DNA of 45,662 nucleotides from Alphaproteobacteria bacterium (GCA_013288565.1 JABDBP010000013.1:1-45662), one strand, 5' to 3'; positions 34,731 through 43,611 are shown, numbered from the stretch's first letter. Program-made: numbers and translations. The notes: generated by a model from the sequence alone, not told the origin.

Positions 34731-35444
34731 TTACGGCACCGGTTCCACCATCCGATAACCGATTCCCGGCTCAAGCATTATATATTGCGGGTTGGCCGGG
34801 TCGTCGCCGATTTTGGAGCACAGCCGATTCATGTAATAACGCAGATATTGTATCGCATCCTTATATTTCTGGCTACCGTCGATGACCTGGCGGAGCAAAT
34901 CGCGGTTTCTGACAATTTTGCCTTTATTCAGCGCCAGCAGCCGTAGCAGGTCATATTCCTTTTCGTTCACCGGCAGGTTATATCCGTCCAACATGACCAC
35001 GCGGTTGGCAAAATCCACCGCGATCTTGCCAATTTTGCGGATCGGGTTGGCCTCCTCGTCATATTTGCTGCATTCTATGCAGGCCTGCATTTTTTCCGTC
35101 AAATCCTCTATCGTAAACGGCTTGATGACATAATCGTCAGCATTGCGGTCGAGCGCATCGACGATGTCGGATTCGTCGGCCTTGACCGAGAAAAACACGA
35201 TCGGCACTTTCGACCATTCGCGAATGTTACTGATAACGTCGGTGCCTTCCAGGTCGGGCAGACCTAAATCGAGTACGATGATGTCGGGGTTTTCGGTGGA
35301 GGCTATCTGCACCGCTTCCGATCCACTAGCCGCCGCCAGAACGTCATAGCCATAGGCAGGCAGTGCCAGCCTAAGGAATTTCCTGACCGGCAGATCATCA
35401 TCCACCACCAGCGCCCGGATTGTTTCATTGTTCATCGCGATCAT
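34731..35444 (-). CDS. kdpE: Kdp operon response regulator KdpE
   Basis: An OmpR-type transcription factor that activates kdp genes under K+ limitation. 237 residues. The receiver domain has acidic VVDDD, phospho-Asp in IIVLDLGLPDLEG, the switch Ser in FFSVKADE and the conserved Lys in YVIKPF. The winged-helix DNA-binding domain follows (LPVNEKEYDLLRLLALNKGK, DLLRQVIDGSQK, YLRYYMNRLCSKIGDDPANP then GIGYRM). Starts at 35444 and 35435 are both possible. The gene begins 2 bases after the kdpD stop. Unlike its kinase KdpD here, the regulator has all of its expected phosphotransfer residues. Confidence 0.94.
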   Translation of the reverse strand: MIAMNNETIRALVVDDDLPVRKFLRLALPAYGYDVLAAASGSEAVQIASTENPDIIVLDLGLPDLEGTDVISNIREWSKVPIVFFSVKADESDIVDALDRNADDYVIKPFTIEDLTEKMQACIECSKYDEEANPIRKIGKIAVDFANRVVMLDGYNLPVNEKEYDLLRLLALNKGKIVRNRDLLRQVIDGSQKYKDAIQYLRYYMNRLCSKIGDDPANPQYIMLEPGIGYRMVEPVP

Positions 35445-35446
35445 AA

Positions 35447-38185
35447 TTAGGCCAGCGCCATAGTCTCCGGGTTCTGGTCTATTTTCAATTTCCGGGTGGT
35501 GAGCGTAGCCGGGAAAGTAATGCGGAGTATTGAACCGCCGCCTTCCTCGGGAAGTAGCGCCTCGATCTTCGCGTCGTGTGCCTCGATTATCGCCTGGCAG
35601 AGGGAAAGGCCAAGCCCGGTGCCGGAAATCTTGTTGCGGGTATCAAACTTGACGCGATAAAATTTATAGAAAACCTTGCTTAATTCCTCATGCGGAATGC
35701 CGATACCATGATCGCGCACATCAAGGACGACACTACCTTTTTCTTCACGGACGACGATGTCTATCTCCGAATCGGCCTCCGAATATTTCGCGGCGTTGGA
35801 AAGGAGATTCGAGATCACTTGCTCCATCATCATGAAATCCGCTTTTATCAGCGGCAGGTTAGCGGGGATATCGCACTGCACCGGATGGCCGCCCAGCATT
35901 TTTTTTGCTTTGTTCACCGAATAATTCACCAATTCATATATATCCACCAGTTCAATGCGGGGAATCACCGAGCCGGTTTCCAGCTTAGTCATCTCCAGTA
36001 GATTGGAGATGAACTGGTTCAGTTTTTCCGATTCGTCGAGTATGATTTCGATAAGCCCGTCCTTGGCGGCGTTGGCGAGTTTCTTCCCGGCGGCCTTCAG
36101 CGCCGACACTGAGCCGATTACTGCGGCGAGCGGCGTTTTCAAATCCTGTGAAATCGAGGAAAGTAGTATTGAGCGCAGTGATTCGCGCTCACGCGTGATT
36201 ATCGCCTCTTCCATCTCTTCGGCGAGCCGGGCGCGCTCTATTGCCAGCGCACTCTGCGCCGAAAGCGCGTCCAAGAGCTCTCTAAATTCCAGATCCTTCA
36301 GCAACACGCCTTTCTTACCCTCTATACCTAATATCCCAACAATACCACGCTGGGTTTTAAGCGGAACATAAAGCCTGCGCGCGGTGGTAAGCGTCTCGGT
36401 GCCGCGTCCCGCCATTTCCTCATGCTCATAACTCCATAATGATGCCGCCTGTTCCTTCTCGTCATATTCAAATTCCGGCGGGCAAACCACTTGCAATTTC
36501 TTTTTGCTCTCATCCGGCAACAGGATGATGGTTTCGGCATTCAGGATATTATCGAGCTTTACCACTATCGCAGCCAATACATCATCCAGTTGCACCGCGG
36601 ACGCCATTTCCCGGGAAAGCTGATAGAGCGCGGCAGTGCGCTGCTCCTTCCTTTCGGAAGCGACGGCCTGGCTTTTCGCCCGGAAGGAAAGTGTACTGGC
36701 GGTGATTCCAGTAGCGATGAAACTCACCAGCGCGATGCCGTGCAGCGGCAAGGGCAATAAGGAAATTTTATAAATCGGCTCGCGAAAAAAGAAATCATTA
36801 AGGAATATTCCAAGAATGGATGAATAAATCGCTGGCACTGCTCCATAATTCACTGCGCTGAACAATACCGGGATTATAAACAGGCCTAAGAGGCTCGATG
36901 GGTCTATGACCATGGATTTCTGGATGGTGACGGCAGCTAACAATATCAGCAGTACAGCGGCAGTGCTTTTTATGTAATCGAAAATATCGAGGTTGATTTT
37001 CGGATATTGCCGCTCTGACGGTAGCGGTAATGCTGGCAATGTCTCAAAATTTATCACATACACGTCGATATTGGCACTCTTGCGAATGAGCTTATGCACC
37101 ACTGAACCGGTGATGAGCTCCAGCCAGCGCGGACGTTTCTTTCGTCCCACCACCAGTTGCGTTACATTGCGGTTACGGGCGAAGGTCAGGATGGTAGCAG
37201 CCACGTCGCGGCCGGAAAGTGTGATGGTTTCGCTGCCGAGATTTTCCGCCAGCTGAAAATTTTTATATATCTGCTCCTTGGCTTTTTCCGAAAGCAGGTA
37301 ATGCGACGGTGCCTCAACGTAAACGGTGATGAGCGGCGCCCGCCGCCTAGCCGAAATCCGACTCGCCGCACGGATAAGATTCTCGGAATTCGGATGATGA
37401 TCGATGCAGACCATGATGCGGTCGCGCGTCGGCCACGGACCTTTGATAGCGTTCTTCTGCATAAGTTGCAGCATCTGATCGTCCACCTGCTCGGCGGTGT
37501 GGCGCAGGGCCAGCTCCCTGAGTGCCGTCAGGTTTGAGGGCGAGAAGAAATGGCGGATGGCATTCCGTGCCTGATCCCTCACGTAAACTTTTCCCTCGGA
37601 AAGCCGCCGGATCAATTCCTTCGGCGGCAGATCGACCAGTTCAACCTCATCGGCGGATTTGAAAATATGGTCTGGTAGCGTTTCCCGCACCTTGACTTTC
37701 GCTATTTGTGAAATCACGTCATTCAGGCTTTCAAGATGCTGGATGTTCACCGTGGTATAAACGTCGATCTGGTTTTCCAGCAATATCTCAACGTCTTGGT
37801 AGCGCTTTTCGTGAATACTGCCGGGAACGTTGGTATGCGCCAGCTCGTCCACAAGCACCAGTTGCGGCCTGCGTTCTAGAATTTTTTCTAGATCCATTTC
37901 CTCGAATTCGCGGTTGCGGTAAACCACTTTTTTCTTTGGTATGACTTCAAGGCCAGAAAGCAACTTGTGTGTCTCGGCGCGACCATGCGTTTCGACTATC
38001 GCTGCTACCACGTCGATGCCTTCGGCCTTGCGCTCATGCGCGGCCTGAAGCATGGCGTAAGTCTTGCCGACGCCGGGACTAGCGCCTAGGAAGATTTTCA
38101 GTTTCCCCCTGCCCTCTCTTGAAGCCTCCGCCAGGAACGATTCGGCGGAAGGGCGACTATCCGGATTGTCCTTGTTCTCGTTCAT
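35447..38185 (-). CDS. kdpD: Sensor kinase KdpD, with Gln at the phospho-His position
   Basis: The turgor/K+ sensor kinase that controls KdpE: 912 residues, normal length. The N-terminal KdpD domain has GASPGVGKTYAML (Walker A), VAAIVETHGRAET and LVDELAHTNVPGS. Then come a Usp-like domain (near 255-375), four close transmembrane helices (DUF4118, near 395-500) and a GAF-like region. The kinase core has the ATP boxes NLLSNAAKYSE, RDHGIGIPHEEL, FYKFYR and GTGLGLSLCQAI. In the HisKA helix the usual S-H-D-L-R/K-T-P-L is SISQDLKTPLAAV: codon CAG, minus strand at 36146-36148, residue 680. Gln cannot accept phosphate, so kinase output may be lost or the protein may act in another way. Its ATG overlaps the kdpC stop by 4 bases. 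Confidence 0.94.
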   Translation of the reverse strand: MNENKDNPDSRPSAESFLAEASREGRGKLKIFLGASPGVGKTYAMLQAAHERKAEGIDVVAAIVETHGRAETHKLLSGLEVIPKKKVVYRNREFEEMDLEKILERRPQLVLVDELAHTNVPGSIHEKRYQDVEILLENQIDVYTTVNIQHLESLNDVISQIAKVKVRETLPDHIFKSADEVELVDLPPKELIRRLSEGKVYVRDQARNAIRHFFSPSNLTALRELALRHTAEQVDDQMLQLMQKNAIKGPWPTRDRIMVCIDHHPNSENLIRAASRISARRRAPLITVYVEAPSHYLLSEKAKEQIYKNFQLAENLGSETITLSGRDVAATILTFARNRNVTQLVVGRKKRPRWLELITGSVVHKLIRKSANIDVYVINFETLPALPLPSERQYPKINLDIFDYIKSTAAVLLILLAAVTIQKSMVIDPSSLLGLFIIPVLFSAVNYGAVPAIYSSILGIFLNDFFFREPIYKISLLPLPLHGIALVSFIATGITASTLSFRAKSQAVASERKEQRTAALYQLSREMASAVQLDDVLAAIVVKLDNILNAETIILLPDESKKKLQVVCPPEFEYDEKEQAASLWSYEHEEMAGRGTETLTTARRLYVPLKTQRGIVGILGIEGKKGVLLKDLEFRELLDALSAQSALAIERARLAEEMEEAIITRERESLRSILLSSISQDLKTPLAAVIGSVSALKAAGKKLANAAKDGLIEIILDESEKLNQFISNLLEMTKLETGSVIPRIELVDIYELVNYSVNKAKKMLGGHPVQCDIPANLPLIKADFMMMEQVISNLLSNAAKYSEADSEIDIVVREEKGSVVLDVRDHGIGIPHEELSKVFYKFYRVKFDTRNKISGTGLGLSLCQAIIEAHDAKIEALLPEEGGGSILRITFPATLTTRKLKIDQNPETMALA

Positions 38186-38676
38186 TTCTCATACCGCACT
38201 TTATCATTCCCGCGCATCATATCATCAAGCCGCAAATTCAGCAGCAAAACATTCACCCTGTCCTCACCGAAAATCCAGAGCAATCTTTTTTCCGTGTTGC
38301 GATCGATTAATTCCATCACCTTCTTGCCGGGAATTTTCCTGTCGCGGGCGATGCGCGGAATCTGATAATAGGCTGCCGCGACGCTAATGTGTGGATCGAG
38401 TCCACTAGCCGATGCCGTAACCAGATCGACCGGAATCTTCCCATCATGCCTATCGCCGGCATATGACGGCCTGGAATAAAAATATCCGCGCTGAGTAAAT
38501 TTCTGGCCGATTAATTCCGAGCCAATGATTTCGTCATCACGCATGATCAAGCTGCCGTTTGTTTTATATTTGAACAGTCCCTGCCCTACCAGCATAACCG
38601 TCACCGGATAAAAAACACCGGTTATTAGTGTCATTATCAGGATAAATAAAACGGATGTTCTTAATGCGGAAATCAT
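38182..38676 (-). CDS. kdpC: Kdp K+-ATPase subunit C, shortened
   Basis: The single-span accessory subunit of the KdpFABC potassium pump. 164 residues instead of the usual 185-195. The N-terminal membrane helix SVLFILIMTLITGVFYPVTV and the following GQGLF, NGSLI, GSELIGQKFTQRGYFYSRPS fit the family, as does IPVDLVTASASGLDPHIS with YQIPRIA. Between RPS (residue 71) and IPVDL (residue 81) about 33 residues are missing compared with E. coli KdpC, including the conserved SGGSN segment. Overlaps the kdpB stop and kdpD start by 4 bases each. Confidence 0.92.
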   Translation of the reverse strand: MISALRTSVLFILIMTLITGVFYPVTVMLVGQGLFKYKTNGSLIMRDDEIIGSELIGQKFTQRGYFYSRPSYAGDRHDGKIPVDLVTASASGLDPHISVAAAYYQIPRIARDRKIPGKKVMELIDRNTEKRLLWIFGEDRVNVLLLNLRLDDMMRGNDKVRYEK

Positions 38677-40724
38677 ACCAAATGCAAAAAATTTACTAGC
38701 ATATCGATCAGTTTTATCCCGGCAAGCGGGGCAAAAAAACCCAATACGCCAAAGAAAACAAGATTCTCTATCAAAAGCACTCCGCCGGGAAGATCTCTTA
38801 TTTTCACTCCATTAACCAGCATCGGCAATAACGCAATTATTACCAGCGCATCGAACACCGAAACCGATAATACCGCACTTTCCGGCGTCGCCAACCTGGT
38901 GACGTTCAGAACCGAAATGCCGCTATAATTCCTTGCCAACAGCGCTGGCAGCAGCGCCAGATATTTCGGCATGATGCCAGCCAGGCAGAAAACTGCCAGC
39001 CCACCACGGGTTATCAGCATCTGCCTGCCCACCGTTATTATTTCTATCAGCGTCGTCGGGTCGAAATCGAGGTCTATCACGTTCCCAGCCTCGCGCGCGC
39101 CTTGCGTACCGTTGTTCATCACAAGCCCTATATCGGCCTGCGCCAGCGCCGGGGCATCGTTCGTGCCATCACCTACCATGGCAACCAGCCTGCCGCTTTG
39201 CTGCTCCTTTTCTATCAGTGCCAACTTAGTTTCCGGCGTAGCTTCGGCAACGAAATCATCGACTCCCGCCTCTGCCGCAATTGCCGCCACCGTCATCGGA
39301 TTGTCGCCGGTTATCATCACCGTCCTGACACCCAACCGCCGCAGGCGCTGGAACCGCTCCTTCATCCCTGGCTTTATCACGTCCTTCAGATGTATAGCAC
39401 CTAATATTTTCTCGCCATCCGTCACCAGCAGGGGCGTCCCACCCGCCAAGGCGATTTTCTCCACCGCTTCCGCGATGCCCTTGTTCCTCTCATCCCCCGG
39501 ATTACCGCCGGTAAGGCCGAATATTGCATCGACCGCGCCTTTCCGAAAACTTCCGCCCCGGTAATCAATGCCACTCATGCGAGTATGCGCGCTAAATGGC
39601 ACCGGCACAGCATCAGGCAATTCGCAAGGCTTTACATCATATCTACTCATCGCAAGGGCAGAGATGGATTTGCCTTCCGGAGTTTCGTCCATGAAAGATG
39701 CAGCAAGCGCCATTTCCGCTAGATCGCCGATTTCCGCTTCGCCCATCGGAATGAACTCAACCGCTATGCGGTTACCGAGAGTTATGGTGCCAGTTTTATC
39801 TATGATCGCAACACCGATATCCCAGGCGCTTTCCACCACCCGTGCCGATTTTGCCACCACGTTCAACTTACCCAAGCGGCTCATGCCGGAAGTACTGATC
39901 GCCACTAGCAACCCGCCGAGTGGCAACGGTAGCAGCGCGGAAAGTAGGACGATGAGGAACGATAACGGCATAAAAACCCCGGAATAATGAGCGAAAACGC
40001 CGGTGGTCAGCGTCACCATTAGGAATATGAGCGATAACCCAGCGACCAGAAGCATCAGCGACGTTTCGGTCGGGGTTTTCGACCTTTCCCTATCCTCCGC
40101 CATATCAATGACTTGATCGGCGAAATTCTCGCCCACCGCGGCGGTTATCCGTACATAAATGAAATCCGAAACCACCCGGGTGCCGCCGGTAACGTTTGAG
40201 CGGCTGCCAGAACTTTCGCGCAGCACGGTGGCTGATTCGCCGGTAATCGCTGATTCGTCGACCGAGGCGATCCCTTCGACCACCTCGCCGTCCAGCGGAA
40301 TAATATCTCCTGCCTCGACCAAAACTATATCGCCGACCGCAAGCTTTTTGGCGTCGATCATGGTATAATTCCGCGTTTCGGTATCCCTTACCAGCTTCGC
40401 CCGGGCGGCGCGGCGGTTTTTCAAAAGCACCTCGGCCCTCAGCGTTCCGCCCTTCTCCACCAGCGCCCCGATAAAATTGACGAACACCAGCGCAATCCAC
40501 AGCCATATAGCGATCTGTAAATCGAGCAATCGGTAATGCGAATGCGTGAAAAAATCATTCAGCGCGATAAAACTTGCCAGTATTGCGGCGATTTCCCAGA
40601 CAAACCCAGCCGGGTTTTCATATTGGCGCAGAGGATTCAACCGCGTGAGCGCCTCCAGTGCAGCCATCCTGGTCACCTTTATTTTAGCAAGCATTGCGCG
40701 GCGGCGGGAGATTTTTTTTATCAT
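38673..40724 (-). CDS. kdpB: Kdp K+-ATPase catalytic subunit B (divergent)
   Basis: P-type ATPase subunit that powers the Kdp pump: 683 residues. The catalytic core is complete: phosphorylation site DKTGTITLGNR, actuator TGES in SAITGESATVLRES, nucleotide-domain region near FRKGAVD, VMITGDNPMTVAAIA and hinge VGDGTNDAPALAQADIG. The membrane part departs from the family. The M4 motif usually reads P-T-T-I-G but here is LLPLPLGGLL. M5 reads FCLAGIMPKY (residues 579-588) where E. coli has FSIANDVAKY, so the coupling aspartate (Asp583 there) is Ile584 here, while Lys587 is kept. The ATG overlaps the kdpA stop by 4 bases. The protein is a member of the KdpB family, but ion handling may differ. Confidence 0.93.
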   Translation of the reverse strand: MIKKISRRRAMLAKIKVTRMAALEALTRLNPLRQYENPAGFVWEIAAILASFIALNDFFTHSHYRLLDLQIAIWLWIALVFVNFIGALVEKGGTLRAEVLLKNRRAARAKLVRDTETRNYTMIDAKKLAVGDIVLVEAGDIIPLDGEVVEGIASVDESAITGESATVLRESSGSRSNVTGGTRVVSDFIYVRITAAVGENFADQVIDMAEDRERSKTPTETSLMLLVAGLSLIFLMVTLTTGVFAHYSGVFMPLSFLIVLLSALLPLPLGGLLVAISTSGMSRLGKLNVVAKSARVVESAWDIGVAIIDKTGTITLGNRIAVEFIPMGEAEIGDLAEMALAASFMDETPEGKSISALAMSRYDVKPCELPDAVPVPFSAHTRMSGIDYRGGSFRKGAVDAIFGLTGGNPGDERNKGIAEAVEKIALAGGTPLLVTDGEKILGAIHLKDVIKPGMKERFQRLRRLGVRTVMITGDNPMTVAAIAAEAGVDDFVAEATPETKLALIEKEQQSGRLVAMVGDGTNDAPALAQADIGLVMNNGTQGAREAGNVIDLDFDPTTLIEIITVGRQMLITRGGLAVFCLAGIMPKYLALLPALLARNYSGISVLNVTRLATPESAVLSVSVFDALVIIALLPMLVNGVKIRDLPGGVLLIENLVFFGVLGFFAPLAGIKLIDMLVNFLHLV

Positions 40725-42409
40725 GTTCCAGCCAATGAAAAATATTCAAGAACCAGCGTTGGCATAAACGCAAGCATGGTGCATATTATCAGCATAAGCA
40801 GCAGCATTATGGCGAAGGTGGCGCTATTGGTGGAGAAGGATTTTCCTGAAGGGATTGCGCTTTTCTTCGCGGCAAAAGCTCCGGCGAGGCCAAGGATGCA
40901 AATTATCAGCGGGTAACGCGAAGCCAGCATTAAAATTCCCGCAATCGCTCCGCTTGCGGCATTGACCCCAGCGAATCTGCCGCCGTTATTTTCCGCCAGT
41001 GAGCCATAATCGTAAATTATCCGCGTCAGGCCGTACGCAGCGGAATTTTCCGTTTGCGCGGAATCCGGAAAAAGCACCGCCATTCCGGCGCCGCCCAGTA
41101 GCAGCGCCGGATAGATCAGGAGAGCTAGCGTAAGCCATCCGGCTTCGCGCGGCTCGATTTTCTTGCCGAGATATTCAGGGATTTTGCCGGTCAGGAGGTT
41201 TGCTATGAAAACCGTCAACATCACGAATACCAGGATTTTATAAAGGCCGGACCCAGCGCCGCCGAAAACCGTTTCGTTGAGCATTATATCAGCAAGCAAA
41301 GCCAGACCAGAAACCGGCGTCATACTCTCATAGGAAGAGTTGACGGAAGCATTCGCCGTGGCGTTCGCCGCAACCGCCCACAACACCGATCCGACAATAC
41401 CAAACCGCACTTCCTTGCCCGCCATATTGCCACCAATATTACGGTTGCTTGTTTGATCGGCGCTGGCATCTATCAGCGGATTATGCCGACTTTCCCCAAA
41501 ATAAGAGGCGAAGAACAATACTGCAAACAATATTCCCATCGCTGTAAAAAGTGCGAGCGTCTTACCAGAATCGCTCGCCTGCCGCCCGAAAAAACTTATA
41601 AATCCGGCAGGAATCACCAGCATCAGCAGAATCTCGAAAATGTTGCTGAAAGCACCAGGATTTTCGTAAGGATGCGCCGAAGATGCTGAAAAAAATCCCG
41701 CCCCGGCGGAAGTTACGAGTTTCGCCGCAACTTGCGATGCCACCGGACCCTCGGCTATTTTCTGCGTTCCGCCTTGAAGCATCGTCGCATCGACCGTGGC
41801 GGAAAAATTTTGCGGCACGCCGGTTGCGATAAGGATTATCGCGGCAATAAGGCATAACGGCAATAATATCCATAGCACCGAGCGAGTCACATCGACCCAG
41901 AAATTCCCGATCGTCCGCATTTCCCGGCGCGTCAGGCCGCGGGTGAAAGCCGCCGCCACCGCCATCGCCACAGCAGCAGAGAGAAAACATTGCGTGGTAA
42001 TCACCGCCATGCGGCTGAAATGGCTCAAGGTTTCTTCCGGGATGTCATTACTCCATCCGCTATTGGTTACGGCGGAAATACCGGCATTTAGCGCCGCGGG
42101 AAATATAACTCCAGGTATCTTATCCGGATTCAAGGGCAAGAACCGTTGCAACATCAGCAAAATCACCGACACGGTGATTCCAGCCAAGCTAAAAGCCAGG
42201 AGGGAAATGGCATAGGCACTCCAATGCTGCTCTACCCTCGCATCAATGCGGCAGATGCGGTAAATAAGATTCTCCAACGGCGAAAACAGGAAATCAAGCC
42301 GGGTTTTTTTCCGGTTATAGACCTTTTTAAGATAAAGCCCGGTAAGCGGCGCCAATAACAGCGCCAGCGCCAAAATAACGAAGAATTGCGCGAATCCCTG
42401 CCAGGTCAT
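40721..42409 (-). CDS. kdpA: Kdp K+-transporting subunit A (divergent filter loops)
   Basis: Channel-like subunit of the Kdp pump, related to Trk/Ktr K+ transporters: 562 residues. The overall pattern is clear (LENLIYRICRID, FSRMAVITTQCFLSAA, FFSASSAHPYENP, VFGGAGSGLYKIL, PEYLGKKIEP). Yet the pore loops that form the selectivity filter differ from the E. coli type. Loop 1 is TNSGWS (115-120) for TNTNWQ. Loop 2 is SAGAGFF for TNGGGFF. Loop 3 is ANATANASVN for TTAASCGAVN, which replaces the filter glycine by Ala. Loop 4 ENNGGRF is near normal. A tiny kdpF could not be found upstream. First gene of kdpABCDE; a nested-hairpin repeat separates it from divergent cysT. Confidence 0.93.
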   Translation of the reverse strand: MTWQGFAQFFVILALALLLAPLTGLYLKKVYNRKKTRLDFLFSPLENLIYRICRIDARVEQHWSAYAISLLAFSLAGITVSVILLMLQRFLPLNPDKIPGVIFPAALNAGISAVTNSGWSNDIPEETLSHFSRMAVITTQCFLSAAVAMAVAAAFTRGLTRREMRTIGNFWVDVTRSVLWILLPLCLIAAIILIATGVPQNFSATVDATMLQGGTQKIAEGPVASQVAAKLVTSAGAGFFSASSAHPYENPGAFSNIFEILLMLVIPAGFISFFGRQASDSGKTLALFTAMGILFAVLFFASYFGESRHNPLIDASADQTSNRNIGGNMAGKEVRFGIVGSVLWAVAANATANASVNSSYESMTPVSGLALLADIMLNETVFGGAGSGLYKILVFVMLTVFIANLLTGKIPEYLGKKIEPREAGWLTLALLIYPALLLGGAGMAVLFPDSAQTENSAAYGLTRIIYDYGSLAENNGGRFAGVNAASGAIAGILMLASRYPLIICILGLAGAFAAKKSAIPSGKSFSTNSATFAIMLLLMLIICTMLAFMPTLVLEYFSLAGT

Positions 42410-42501
42410 GCGTGTTGTTTAATCAGTATTATCGTTAATTTGCAATAGTTAACCCCGTTTACAGTTGACAGTTGCCGGAAAAACGAAATGATTGTTCCTC
42501 C
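42410..42501 (-). promoter_or_regulatory. Upstream region of kdpA
   Basis: The 92 bases between the kdpA start and the nested-hairpin element hold no ORF and no KdpF-like frame. They contain GTTAACCCC and a short tandem ACAGTTG-ACAGTTG at 42461-42475 in + strand reading. This must include the kdp promoter unless it lies in the repeat element; no hexamer pair stands out. Confidence 0.3.
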
Positions 42502-42777
42502 CATGACCTTATCCCACTATATTTTCGAGTTGCGACGGAACGGATTTTTGCCCGGATGCGAGGAGCAAGGCGAAGCGCGGGGCCTGTCCCCCCACGCGAG
42601 CCTTGAGACGAAGCAGACGCCAAAAATCCGCCCGTCCCTCCGGGTTTCGCTAGAAATGGGGAACTACGACGTCGAAACACTTGCAGGTAGGGCAAGCTAC
42701 CTGCGGCACGTTTCTCCTGGTATTGCGCCATTTCTGGCAGCAACGCAATCTTGAAAATATAGTGGGATAGGGTCATG
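42502..42777. repeat. 276-base nested-hairpin element with 25-base terminal inverted repeats
   Basis: The ends at 42502-42526 and 42753-42777 are inverted copies with 24 of 25 matches (outer part CATGACC, core TATCCCACTATATTTTC). Inside are two nested-hairpin halves. The first has CGGATTTTTG/CAAAAATCCG with an inner CAAGGC/GCCTTG and GGGG-CCTG-TCCCC. The second has GAAATGG/CCATTTC with an inner perfect GCAGGTAG/CTACCTGC stem (loop GGCAAG). It carries no transposase. The right terminal repeat contains the ATG at 42775 that starts cysT. This looks like a MITE-type or palindromic-unit element. Confidence 0.85.
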
Positions 42778-43611
42778 TTTTCCGAGAAAATAAAGAAACC
42801 GAGCGTGATTCCGGGTTTCGGGCTTACTTTGGGCTTCACCTTGCTTTACCTACTGCTGATCGTGGTGATCCCACTCTCCGGCTTGTTTTTCAAAACGGCT
42901 ACGCTTTCCTGGCAACAATTTGTCGATGCGGTAGCTTCGCCGCGCGTTCTGGCATCATATAAGCTCAGCTTCGGCGCATCGTTTGCCGCGGCGGCGTTCA
43001 ATGCGGTGTTCGGACTGATTTTATGCTGGGTGCTGGTGCGCTATAAACTGCCGGGGAAAAAAATCATCGACGCGATGGTCGATCTGCCATTCGCCATGCC
43101 AACCGCCGTCGCCGGGATAGCGCTGACCGCCGTGTATTCCGGACAGGGATTCATCGGCAGCCATCTGGAAAAACTGGGTATTAAAGTTGCATTTACACCG
43201 CTTGGGATAATAGTGGCGCTGATTTTCATCGGGATTCCCTTCGTTGTCCGCACGGTGGAGCCGGTACTAATGGATTTGGATAGGGAAATCGAGGAAGCGG
43301 CGGCAAGCCTCGGTGCAACTCGATTGCAGACTTTCACAAAAATCATTTTCCCGAATATTTTTCCGGCGCTCCTGACCGGGTTCGCTCTCGCATTCGCCAA
43401 GGCTCTTGGCGAATATGGTTCGGTGATATTCATCGCCGGGAACCTGCCGATGATTTCAGAAATCACGCCACTGCTCATCGTGATTAAACTCGAACAATAT
43501 GATTATGCGGGCGCAACCGCCATCGCGCTGGTTATGTTGCTCGCCTCGTTTACGCTGCTGCTTACCATAAGCATGATAGAAAGATGGAGTAGAAAGAATG
43601 TTTTGGCGTAG
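42775..43611 (+). CDS. cysT: Sulfate/thiosulfate ABC transporter permease CysT
   Basis: One of the two membrane permeases of the CysTWA importer (also called CysU): 278 residues. About six transmembrane segments; the ABC-permease coupling loop is [20 protein letters not shown] (near residues 176-195), and [15 protein letters not shown] and [14 protein letters not shown] are CysT hallmarks. The only usable start is the ATG at 42775; in the same frame TAG occurs at 42760-42762. That ATG lies in the terminal repeat of the upstream element, so the first codon belongs to the repeat. Overlaps cysW by 14 bases. No periplasmic sulfate-binding protein gene (cysP or sbp) is next to it; divergent upstream is kdpA. 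Confidence 0.95.
   Translation: MFSEKIKKPSVIPGFGLTLGFTLLYLLLIVVIPLSGLFFKTATLSWQQFVDAVASPRVLASYKLSFGASFAAAAFNAVFGLILCWVLVRYKLPGKKIIDAMVDLPFAMPTAVAGIALTAVYSGQGFIGSHLEKLGIKVAFTPLGIIVALIFIGIPFVVRTVEPVLMDLDREIEEAAASLGATRLQTFTKIIFPNIFPALLTGFALAFAKALGEYGSVIFIAGNLPMISEITPLLIVIKLEQYDYAGATAIALVMLLASFTLLLTISMIERWSRKNVLA

Noticed and set aside
36146-36148. Frameshift or pseudogene explanation for the KdpD His-to-Gln change
   Set aside because: The frame is intact over 912 codons with all ATP-binding boxes preserved, so a substitution, not decay, is the simpler reading; a base-call error remains possible.
42410-42480. A kdpF gene upstream of kdpA
   Set aside because: Read on the minus strand, the short region shows no start followed by a hydrophobic peptide of about 29 residues.
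42488-42754. An 88-codon open frame on the + strand, and a 126-codon one on the minus strand, between kdpA and cysT
   Set aside because: Both lie across the nested-hairpin element; their sequence follows the palindromes and shows no protein family.
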